Source: Bacillota bacterium (GTDB taxonomy: Bacteria; Bacillota; Clostridia; Acetivibrionales; DSM-1351). Taken from it: a stretch of DNA of 8,228 nucleotides. The stretch spans positions 1 to 8,228 of the forward strand of contig JAEYNI010000153.1 in the NCBI GenBank assembly GCA_023412635.1, given 5' to 3'. Positions within the stretch are counted from its first letter, which is position 1, and each line of letters starts with the position of its first letter. Positions 1 through 5,371 of the stretch are shown in pieces. The notes below the pieces were generated by a model. It made no database searches. It was not told the DNA's origin and worked only from the letters and a program-made list of their open reading frames with translations. The position numbers and the translations under genes are program-made.

Positions 1-186
1 TTTCTACAGTTATCGGAAAAAGGTCTCGCTATCATTGAGGGGGACTATAGGTTATATGAAAGACTTGCCGAGCTGTTAAAGGATACCTTTACAGTTGAAC
101 AGGTAGAAATTTTAAGTGAGTCCCTCAACAGGGCGGTTCAGAAATTAAGCGGGAACTCAGCAAACAGAGAAGCAGGTGTTAAGTAA
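1..186 (+). CDS. MarR-family transcriptional regulator, C-terminal part only
   Basis: The reading frame is open from the window edge to TAA at 184-186 and gives 61 residues; the 5' part lies outside. The visible part begins with the end of a winged helix (LSEKG, the usual 'LTxxG' that follows the wing in MarR proteins). It continues as a long amphipathic helical stretch (ERLAELLKDTF...VEILSESLNRAVQKL), as expected of the C-terminal dimerisation helix. The DNA-binding helices cannot be seen, so the family call rests on this tail only. The stop codon directly abuts the ATG of the next gene, so the regulator is probably co-transcribed with the DUF5360 and SMR genes and likely controls them. In Bacillus subtilis the comparable yvaD-yvaE pair sits next to a TetR-type gene (yvaF), so the regulator class would differ here. 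A PadR- or TetR-type C-terminus is a less likely alternative. Confidence 0.7.
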   Translation, partial: FLQLSEKGLAIIEGDYRLYERLAELLKDTFTVEQVEILSESLNRAVQKLSGNSANREAGVK

Positions 187-639
187 ATGAAAAGACTAAA
201 GTATTTTTTTCTGGTAACTGATATAAGCTTTGTTTTGTACTGGACTATTACATTGTTTCAAGTGATACCTGATGAATTCTTATTCAAGGACTATAGAAAT
301 CCGATAATGGTTTCATGGAACTGGTCGTTTTTGCCGATCGACTTGCTTATATCCTTCACCGGACTTGTCAGCCTGTATTTGTATAAAAAAAGGCATAGTG
401 CATGGAAGGTGCTAAGTCTGCTTTCACTGACACTAACTTTTTGCTCGGGACTTATGGCTATTTCCTTTTGGACACTCCAGAAAGACTTTGATTTTTCATG
501 GTGGGCAGCAAATCTGTATCTGGTTATTTACCCGATGTTTTTCTTAAAAGGCCTGATAAAAGATTTAGCGGAAGGAACTGTTCTGGGAGGTAAAAAACGC
601 AGTGAAATGGCTTCTTTTAACAGCAGCGATAATGTTTGA
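187..639 (+). CDS. DUF5360 (YvaD-like) four-helix membrane protein
   Basis: This 150-residue protein has four likely membrane segments, near residues 7-27, 48-67, 73-95 and 106-125, and a short polar, basic C-terminus. The N-terminal region (TDISFVLYW, then LFKDYRNPI and SWNWSFLPIDLL) resembles, from memory, the YvaD/DUF5360 family of Bacillus, whose function is unknown. The start at 187 follows the upstream stop immediately; a modest Shine-Dalgarno (AGGTG, 174-178) lies inside the upstream gene, pointing to translational coupling. The 3' end overlaps the SMR pump gene by 38 bp. In B. subtilis yvaD likewise precedes the SMR gene yvaE, so the pairing appears conserved and suggests a role connected with that pump, such as an accessory or modulator of efflux. 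That role is inference; no catalytic motif is visible. Confidence 0.8.
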   Translation: MKRLKYFFLVTDISFVLYWTITLFQVIPDEFLFKDYRNPIMVSWNWSFLPIDLLISFTGLVSLYLYKKRHSAWKVLSLLSLTLTFCSGLMAISFWTLQKDFDFSWWAANLYLVIYPMFFLKGLIKDLAEGTVLGGKKRSEMASFNSSDNV

Positions 640-925
640 AGTTACCGGTACAATTATGATGAAATTATCAGAGGGCTTTACCAACATAAAATATTCAATA
701 TTAATGCTGGTATTTTACATTCTTAGCCTTGGTATGCTTACATTAGCGCTAAAAAAGATACAGATTGCTACAGCATATGCAACCTGGTCAGGGGTTGGTA
801 TTGCATTATTGACGATAATAGGCTTTATATTTTTTAAGGATCAGATTAGTTTTCTGAAAATTATTTTTATAAGCTTAATTATTATTGGTGTTGTCGGTTT
901 GAATTTACTGTCGGATATTCACTAA
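602..925 (+). CDS. Small multidrug resistance (SMR) efflux protein, EmrE/YvaE-like
   Basis: This 107-residue, four-TM protein belongs to the SMR (EmrE/QacC) family of proton-coupled exporters of cationic, lipophilic compounds, which work as antiparallel dimers in the cytoplasmic membrane. The family signature is clear. Residues 12-21 read FEVTGTIMMK, placing the essential membrane glutamate at E13 (equivalent to EmrE E14). Residues 58-66 read AYATWSGVG, with Y59, W62 and the GVG motif of helix 3 (EmrE Y60, W63). The C-terminus ends in a fourth hydrophobic helix with the usual GLNLLS-type ending. Translation starts at GTG 602, eleven bases after GGGAGG (585-590), which lies within the upstream gene; the two genes overlap by 38 bp. 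All key residues are present, so the protein should be functional. The actual substrates cannot be read from the sequence. Confidence 0.93.
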   Translation: MKWLLLTAAIMFEVTGTIMMKLSEGFTNIKYSILMLVFYILSLGMLTLALKKIQIATAYATWSGVGIALLTIIGFIFFKDQISFLKIIFISLIIIGVVGLNLLSDIH

Positions 926-1042
926 TACAGGCTGACTCCACAGGAGCATAACATAATTTTCTTAATGAGAAACCAAACATTTTCACTATTATATCGTAAA
1001 ATACTATGTCGGAGTTGCAAAATACATCATGGGAGAGAAAAG

Positions 1043-1111
1043 ATGAATAATGATATAAAGATGAACAATGGCATAAAGACGAACAAAGATATAAAGATAA
1101 ACACTGATTTA
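1043..1111 (+). repeat. 18-bp in-frame tandem repeat encoding hexapeptides
   Basis: Three imperfect copies of an 18-bp unit lie at 1043-1060, 1061-1078 and 1079-1096, with a decayed fourth at 1097-1111. They encode MNNDIK, MNNGIK, TNKDIK and INTDLL at the very start of the PAP2-like protein. Copies differ at only a few bases and keep the reading frame, which suggests unit duplication. The second copy also begins with ATG (1061), so changes in copy number would only lengthen or shorten the hydrophilic N-terminal tail. Confidence 0.8.
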
Positions 1112-1783
1112 CTGAAGTCAAATAGTTTTACCGGATATTTTTTCAGACTTTTATTTATACTCTTAATACCTGCTGCCCAGGGGTTATATTTTCTGATAAA
1201 CCTTTCTACTACAACTGCGTACGATATAACCATATTTCTTGATAAGTTCATACCTTTTAATGAGTGGTTTATATTACCCTATGTATTCTGGTATGCTTAT
1301 ACCTTCGGAGCGTTGCTTGTTTTGGCTTTTACAGATTATAAAACCTACTTTAAGCTGTTATTCAGCATAGTAACTGGAATGCTGGTATGTTTCCTGATTT
1401 ATGTCATTTTCCCGACTACCGTTCCAAGACCTGCTATAGAAGGAACAAATATACTTAAACAAATGGTATTGTTTATATATGGTAATGATAAGCCTTATAA
1501 TTGTTTTCCAAGTATTCATATGATGGATACGCTTTTAATAACCTTATTCATTTTTAAACATAACAGAAGCAAGATATTGAAGCTATCTACAGCTTTCATA
1601 TGTGTATCCATATACCTTTCAACTTTTTTTGTCAAGCAACATAGCATTCTGGATGCAGTTGCCTCCACAATACTTGGAGTTGTGTTGTTCTATGTGTTTG
1701 AAAACGCGTATGTTTTAAGAAAAATTGAAAGTATAAGAGAAATCATAACCTTCAGGAAGAGGGTTGAAGAGCTGTCGGAGTAG
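1043..1783 (+). CDS. PAP2-superfamily membrane phosphatase/phosphotransferase
   Basis: This is a 246-residue multi-spanning membrane protein with about five or six hydrophobic helices between residues 31 and 225. It carries variant PAP2 (type 2 phosphatidic acid phosphatase) motifs: RP at 129-130, NCFPSIH at 153-159 (PSGH in the classical motif, catalytic-type H159) and KQHSILD at 198-204 (H200, D204). The lysine that opens motif 1 and the SR of motif 3 are not obvious. The CFPSIH / FVKQHxxxD pattern is that of the PAP2_3-like branch, which includes inositol-phosphoceramide-synthase relatives; the lipid phosphate substrate is unknown. I chose ATG 1043 because GGGAGAG (1031-1037) precedes it by five bases. 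An in-frame ATG at 965 would add 26 non-membrane residues, but its nearest Shine-Dalgarno-like site (942-946) is 18 bases away. The first 24 residues are repetitive (see repeat). A 117-bp gap separates it from the SMR gene, so operon membership is uncertain. Confidence 0.85.
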   Translation: MNNDIKMNNGIKTNKDIKINTDLLKSNSFTGYFFRLLFILLIPAAQGLYFLINLSTTTAYDITIFLDKFIPFNEWFILPYVFWYAYTFGALLVLAFTDYKTYFKLLFSIVTGMLVCFLIYVIFPTTVPRPAIEGTNILKQMVLFIYGNDKPYNCFPSIHMMDTLLITLFIFKHNRSKILKLSTAFICVSIYLSTFFVKQHSILDAVASTILGVVLFYVFENAYVLRKIESIREIITFRKRVEELSE

Positions 1784-1789
1784 GTGCTT

Positions 1790-1897
1790 TACCAACTATT
1801 AAAAATATTATATAATTTTGTCTGTTGTATAAATATAAAATATTTGTATAATAAGAAATTATATAATATTTATTTAGGTTACATATCCAAGTTGGTA
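1790..1897. repeat. Nested inverted repeats in the proB upstream region
   Basis: An inner perfect 16-bp inverted repeat has arms at 1803-1818 (AAATATTATATAATTT) and 1856-1871 (its exact reverse complement). An outer perfect 8-bp repeat has arms at 1790-1797 (TACCAACT) and 1890-1897 (AGTTGGTA), and the outer right arm is followed by five T residues (1898-1902). The predicted proB -10 box lies in the central loop. It could be a hairpin formed only in read-through transcripts from the PAP2 gene, an operator, or a decayed small inverted-repeat element; no target-site duplication is evident. The inner arms consist solely of A and T, so part of the match may be chance. Confidence 0.55.
1825..1852 (+). 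promoter_or_regulatory. Predicted sigma-A-type promoter of proB
   Basis: A perfect -10 box TATAAT (1847-1852) is preceded, after a 16-bp spacer, by TTGTAT (1825-1830), matching four of six -35 consensus bases. Transcription would start near 1859, about 70 bases ahead of the proB start. The DNA is very AT-rich, so chance TATAAT matches (another at 1811-1816) weaken the call. The short leader leaves no room for a T-box riboswitch. Confidence 0.5.
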
Positions 1898-1931
1898 TTT
1901 TTATATGCTTGGAACCTGTATGGAGGTCATT

Positions 1932-2750
1932 ATGGGCTTTAGGAGAGAAGATTTAAAAGATGCACATCGCATTGTGATAAAAGTGGGGACATCCACATTG
2001 ACATATGAAACAGGCAAAATTAATTTTACAAGGATAGACAAGCTGGCCAGAATTATTTCAGATCTGTCCAATCAGGGAAGGGAAGTAGTACTGGTTACTT
2101 CTGGTGCAATCGGCGTCGGGGTCGATAAGTTAAAACTGCCCGAAAGGCCAAAAACCATACGTGAAAAACAGGCTGTAGCAGCTGTTGGTCAGTGTGAACT
2201 TATGCATATGTACAGTAAGTTTTTTTCAGAATATGGACATACTGTTGCTCAAATTCTTTTAACAAGGGATATTGTTGGTGACGATACCTGCTCCAGAAAC
2301 GTTGTAAATACCTTCGAAACATTGTTGACCAAGGGAATTATACCCATAGTTAATGAAAATGACTCAGTATCGATTGTAGAGCTTAAGGTAGGACAGAAAG
2401 ACACCTTTAGTGAAAACGATACGTTATCAGCTATAGTTTCTAAATTAATAAGAGCTGATTTACTTATAATACTTTCCGATATTGATGGTTTTTATGACTC
2501 TGATCCCAGGAAGAACCCCAATTCAAAAATGCTTTCTGTTATCAAGGAAATTACTCCTGAAATTGAATGTTGTGCTGACGGCGCGGGTACAAAGCGTGGA
2601 ACGGGCGGAATGGTTACTAAACTCAAGGCGGCGAAGATTGCTACAAGGGCGGGAGTAAATGTGGTGCTTACAAACGGAAGCCATCCTGAGGCTGTAATGA
2701 ATATTATTAACGGCGATGATATAGGAACCGTCTTTGTAGGAAAAGAGTAA
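1932..2750 (+). CDS. proB: Glutamate 5-kinase (ProB), short form without PUA domain
   Basis: ProB phosphorylates L-glutamate to gamma-glutamyl phosphate with ATP, the first step of proline synthesis in the cytoplasm. The 272-residue protein is a complete amino acid kinase domain. It has the nucleotide/phosphate-binding start IVIKVGTSTL (14-23), VTSGAIGVG (55-63), NENDSVS (141-147), the substrate loop TFSENDTLSA (158-167), LSDIDGFYDSDPR (181-193) and KRGTGGM (221-227). It stops where the family's C-terminal PUA domain would begin; Escherichia coli ProB has about 367 residues. Forms without PUA are known in other bacteria, so this is probably natural. ATG 1932 is chosen because GGAGGT (1922-1927) sits just ahead of it; the in-frame ATG at 1905 would put that site inside the gene. 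The usual partner proA does not follow, as the next gene is convergent. Confidence 0.95.
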   Translation: MGFRREDLKDAHRIVIKVGTSTLTYETGKINFTRIDKLARIISDLSNQGREVVLVTSGAIGVGVDKLKLPERPKTIREKQAVAAVGQCELMHMYSKFFSEYGHTVAQILLTRDIVGDDTCSRNVVNTFETLLTKGIIPIVNENDSVSIVELKVGQKDTFSENDTLSAIVSKLIRADLLIILSDIDGFYDSDPRKNPNSKMLSVIKEITPEIECCADGAGTKRGTGGMVTKLKAAKIATRAGVNVVLTNGSHPEAVMNIINGDDIGTVFVGKE

Positions 2751-2817
2751 GGTTGTATACGTTTAAATTCATAAAAATACAACAAATTGAGTTATAAACT
2801 TGAAACTTACCCACAAA

Positions 2818-2848
2818 AAATCCAGTAAGATAATATCTTATTGGATTT
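2818..2848. terminator. Bidirectional terminator between proB and the convergent marR
   Basis: The arms AAATCCAGTAAGATA (2818-2832) and TATCTTATTGGATTT (2834-2848) pair over 15 positions with a single G-T wobble; the innermost pairs would open as the loop. On the minus strand the stem is followed by a run of six T (A run at 2815-2820), a good fit to a Rho-independent terminator for the MarR gene. On the plus strand the downstream T content is weaker (ACTTATTTT), but it should still serve proB. Confidence 0.8.
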
Positions 2849-2908
2849 AACTTATTTTACAGTAATGAGCAGTTGTCCTGGGGCACCCTTTCCAACTAAA
2901 GCCGTGTA

Positions 2909-3367
2909 TTAATCAATCTCAATGTTCGTTTCACTTAGGTAGAGACATACCTTATCCAATAAATCAAGTAATGTCTCACTTTGTTCAGCTCCTAATTTCT
3001 CAATAAGACCGGAAAATAAACAGGTAAAGTATTCAATAGCTTTTTGAACTATCTTTTCACCCTTGTGTGTTAGTTTTATATCAGCGACTCGCTTGTCTTT
3101 GGAGTCAACACATCGATCAATATACCCCTTGGAACTTAAACTTTTGATTAATTCTGTAACGGTAGGGGAAGTTACGAACATTCTTCTGCTTATCTCAGAA
3201 ATGGTAATGACATGCTGGCTTTCACGGGAAAGGTATTCAATACAGAGTAGAACACGTACTTCACTTTGTTTTAAGCCTAATAAAGGCTGCTTATGCCGTT
3301 CGACTCTTGACAAGCATTCAAATGTCTCTATAAATCTTCTAACATCTACGTTTGATTGTTTATGCAA
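2909..3367 (-). CDS. MarR-family transcriptional regulator of the adjacent MFS exporter
   Basis: The 152-residue protein (from TTG 3367) is a typical-length MarR winged-helix repressor. It has an N-terminal helix, a helix-turn-helix near residues 55-81 (ITISEISRRMFVTSPTVTEL, then SLSSKGYI), a wing with DSKDKR (88-93) followed by LTHKG (99-103), and a C-terminal dimerisation helix. The start is inferred. TTG 3365-3367 is preceded by GGAG (3376-3379) with an 8-base gap, whereas ATG 3397 and the far ATG 3502 have no recognisable ribosome binding site. The longest frame, from 3502, would also run through a predicted promoter. The gene lies 181 bp downstream of the MFS exporter gene in the same direction, like B. 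subtilis mdtR/mdtP in content but in reversed order. It probably represses the exporter and itself, released by a small-molecule ligand. Several Cys residues are present, but none can be assigned as a sensor. Confidence 0.9.
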   Translation of the reverse strand: MHKQSNVDVRRFIETFECLSRVERHKQPLLGLKQSEVRVLLCIEYLSRESQHVITISEISRRMFVTSPTVTELIKSLSSKGYIDRCVDSKDKRVADIKLTHKGEKIVQKAIEYFTCLFSGLIEKLGAEQSETLLDLLDKVCLYLSETNIEID

Positions 3368-3442
3368 GAAATTCACTCCAATTCTGAATACTTCCATTAA
3401 ATAATGGCTGTATCTGCATGCTTTATATTTATATTCACAACC

Positions 3443-3471
3443 ATTATACCTTATCGCCATACGTTGAACAA
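3443..3471 (-). promoter_or_regulatory. Predicted promoter of the MarR regulator gene
   Basis: On the minus strand a perfect TATAAT -10 box (3448-3443) is preceded by a 17-bp spacer and TTGTTC (3471-3466) as -35. Transcription would begin near 3436, giving a leader of about 70 bases to the TTG start at 3367. Its position inside the longest possible reading frame is an argument against the ATG at 3502. Confidence 0.6.
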
Positions 3472-3474
3472 CGT
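3461..3474. promoter_or_regulatory. Palindromic operator candidate over the marR -35 box
   Basis: ACGTTG-AA-CAACGT is a perfect 6+6 inverted repeat overlapping the proposed -35 element of the regulator gene, the classic place for autorepression by a MarR dimer. Read on the minus strand, ACGTTGTTCAACGT resembles the core AGGTTGTTAACCT of the exporter operator (5190-5220), though the half-sites are one base further apart. Confidence 0.55.
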
Positions 3475-3548
3475 CTATCTTAATACATTCCCTCGACAGC
3501 ATATTTAAAACTATAAATTCATACGAATTACATAGTACATAGTATTAA

Positions 3549-5141
3549 TTATGCTACAGATTCTTCATCTTCATACTTTTCCACTATATCTTTTGCAGCA
3601 GACTTGTTTTTTAGGAATAATGAAAGAACAACTCCCACAAACAAAAGCAAAGCACCTATATAAAATACACTTGTTAATGCATTTCCCATAACTCCTCGAA
3701 CCATTTCCATCATATTCGAGAATAAGTCCTGAAGATTCTCCGGTATAGTCGACTGTATTGCAGCAAGTTTGTTGCTATCCAGCAGCATTTGTGGATTAGC
3801 CATAGCTTTAAATTTATCTGCGGTTGCTGCATCCAATTGAGTTAGATCTACTCCGGAACCGGATGTCATTACTGCATCCATATTTTTTGCCATTGATGAA
3901 TTCATAATAGCTCCAAATATAGCAATAAAGATAGTTCCTCCCAGGTTACGGAAGAGCGTGGTTGATGCTGTAACTACACCAAGTTGTGAATCTGGAGCGG
4001 AATTTTGGGCTGTTGTTGTGAATACTGTCATACCAAATCCAAGTCCCACACCAAAGATAATTAAACTTATAGCTGCCAATACTATATTATCCATATTGGC
4101 CATTATAATCATGCTTCCGCTCATGATACCTAACCCAAGAGCAGCAAATAGCCTGTAATTATCGCTTTTAGACATCCAACGTCCTACTAGTGTACTAAAT
4201 ATAATCATCATAAGGGACATTGGGATATTCAATAAACCAGAAGTTGTTGCGGATAATCCCTTTACACCTTGAATATAGAAAGGAATATACGACATGGCTC
4301 CCATCATACCGCCGCTCATAACAAAACTAGCCGCAAAAGAAATTGTAACGCCCTTATTTTTAAACATTGAAATAGGCATAACAGGATTTTGAGCCTTACG
4401 TTCAACCAGAATAAGGAGGATTATTCCCACTAAAGTAGCCGTAAACAGACCTATAATTTGGGGTGAGGCCCAAGAGTACTTTGTTCCTGCCCAGGAGAAG
4501 CCTAAAAGTAAGGTTGTAATAGAAAGTGCCAGGAAAAGTGATCCAAGATAATCGATTGATTCAGAAGAATTTCCTACTGTTTTAGGAAACAGGCGCCAAA
4601 TCATAACGAAAGCAACCATGCCTAGAGGCAAGAAAAGCCAGAACAACCATTTCCAAGCGACGTAATCAACCATAATACCACCAAGGACCGGTCCTAGGAT
4701 ACTTGAAATACCAAAGATGGACATCATGACACCTGTCCATTTTGCTCTTTCCTGCGGAGGATATAAATCACCCACAGCTGTAAGCGAAATGGACATCAAT
4801 ATGCCCCCACCAATACCTTGAATTCCACGGAAGGCTATCATATAAAAAATATTTGGTGACAAACCAGTTAAAAAGGAACCTACTAGAAAAACTGCAATCC
4901 CTATAAGTAAAAAGATTTTTCTACCATAGATATCGGACAATTTTCCAAATATTATGGTAGAGATTGTTGAGGTGAGCATGTAACCTGTAATTACCCATGA
5001 ATAGTAATCTATTCCCCCCAATTGAGCAATAATTTTAGGTAATGCCGCACTGATGATTGTTTGATTAATTGCAGCGAAAAACATTGTAGCCATTAGCGCT
5101 ATCATAACTGTAGTTTTTCTCTTTTGCGTTAATTGATGCAT
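3549..5141 (-). CDS. DHA2-family MFS multidrug exporter (EmrB/QacA type, 14 TM)
   Basis: This 530-residue proton-driven drug exporter of the cytoplasmic membrane belongs to the 14-helix DHA2 branch of the major facilitator superfamily. Visible motifs are INQTIISAALPKI in helix 1 (25-37, the place of motif D1, with N instead of the usual D), motif A GKLSDIYGRK (66-75), motif B RGIQGIGGG (105-113) with R105, and antiporter motif C GISSILGPVLGGIM (144-157). A long soluble loop (about 415-490) precedes the last helix, as in QacA/EmrB relatives. ATG 5141 has AAAGG eight bases upstream (5150-5154). A MarR gene follows downstream and the promoter bears a strong operator, so expression is probably induced by the exported compounds. 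Overall composition and context resemble B. subtilis MdtP (YusP). The substrate is unknown; no EmrA-type membrane-fusion partner is present, as expected for a Gram-positive cell. Confidence 0.93.
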   Translation of the reverse strand: MHQLTQKRKTTVMIALMATMFFAAINQTIISAALPKIIAQLGGIDYYSWVITGYMLTSTISTIIFGKLSDIYGRKIFLLIGIAVFLVGSFLTGLSPNIFYMIAFRGIQGIGGGILMSISLTAVGDLYPPQERAKWTGVMMSIFGISSILGPVLGGIMVDYVAWKWLFWLFLPLGMVAFVMIWRLFPKTVGNSSESIDYLGSLFLALSITTLLLGFSWAGTKYSWASPQIIGLFTATLVGIILLILVERKAQNPVMPISMFKNKGVTISFAASFVMSGGMMGAMSYIPFYIQGVKGLSATTSGLLNIPMSLMMIIFSTLVGRWMSKSDNYRLFAALGLGIMSGSMIIMANMDNIVLAAISLIIFGVGLGFGMTVFTTTAQNSAPDSQLGVVTASTTLFRNLGGTIFIAIFGAIMNSSMAKNMDAVMTSGSGVDLTQLDAATADKFKAMANPQMLLDSNKLAAIQSTIPENLQDLFSNMMEMVRGVMGNALTSVFYIGALLLFVGVVLSLFLKNKSAAKDIVEKYEDEESVA

Positions 5142-5189
5142 AAATATTACCTTTCATAAAAATAAAATATTTTATAGATTAACAACAAA

Positions 5190-5220
5190 AAATTAATTAG
5201 GTTGTTAACCTAATTAATTT
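5190..5220. promoter_or_regulatory. MarR-type operator at the exporter transcription start
   Basis: A perfect inverted repeat has arms of 14 bp, AAATTAATTAGGTT (5190-5203) and AACCTAATTAATTT (5207-5220), around GTT. The size and dyad fit a MarR dimer site. It lies directly downstream of the predicted -10 box, covering the start point near 5214. A further half-site TTAACAAC at 5179-5186 is the inverse of GTTGTTAA at 5201-5208. Confidence 0.75.
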
Positions 5221-5249
5221 AATATAAACTGTTTATAAGAATTAGTCAA
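5221..5249 (-). promoter_or_regulatory. Predicted promoter of the MFS exporter gene
   Basis: On the minus strand TTGACT (5249-5244, five of six bases of the -35 consensus) and TATATT (5226-5221, five of six of the -10 consensus) are separated by exactly 17 bp. Transcription would start near 5214, inside the operator, leaving a leader of about 70 bases before ATG 5141. Apart from this promoter and the terminator at 5309-5345, the 5142-5371 gap shows nothing else recognisable. Confidence 0.75.
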
Positions 5250-5308
5250 TATATTTTTTCTAAATTTTCAGGCCCTCATACTTCAAGTCTGGTATAAGGA
5301 AACAAAGA

Positions 5309-5345
5309 CAAAACAAGCCCTGCTACTGCTGCAGGGCTTGTTTTG
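5309..5345 (-). terminator. Rho-independent terminator after the penicillin-binding protein gene
   Basis: Perfect 15-bp arms CAAAACAAGCCCTGC (5309-5323) and GCAGGGCTTGTTTTG (5331-5345) enclose a 7-base loop. Minus-strand transcripts end the stem with GCTTGTTTTG followed by a T-rich stretch (TCTTTGTTT), 26 bases past the stop codon. The stem is symmetrical and could also stop plus-strand transcripts, but no plus-strand gene points into it. Confidence 0.9.
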
Positions 5346-5371
5346 TTTGGTATAACTATTAATTAAATATT

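Noticed and set aside
965..1042. N-terminal extension of the PAP2-like gene to ATG 965
   Set aside because: There is no properly spaced ribosome binding site, whereas GGGAGAG lies just ahead of ATG 1043; the extra residues do not resemble a signal or membrane segment.
882..1251. Minus-strand open frames antisense to the SMR/PAP2 genes
   Set aside because: They are low-complexity shadows of the tandem repeat and of hydrophobic codons on the plus strand, without ribosome binding sites.
1905..1931. Upstream ATG 1905 as proB start
   Set aside because: The GGAGGT site at 1922-1927 would be inside the gene, and the kinase domain aligns well from the 1932 start.
1859..1931. Possible T-box or other riboswitch ahead of proB
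   Set aside because: The leader is only about 70 bases, with no T-box sequence or matching terminator/antiterminator structure.
2492..2785. Minus-strand open frame over the proB 3' end
   Set aside because: It is antisense to well-supported ProB coding sequence and has no family resemblance.
3063..3404. Plus-strand open frame across the MarR gene
   Set aside because: It is a shadow of a clear winged-helix protein on the opposite strand.
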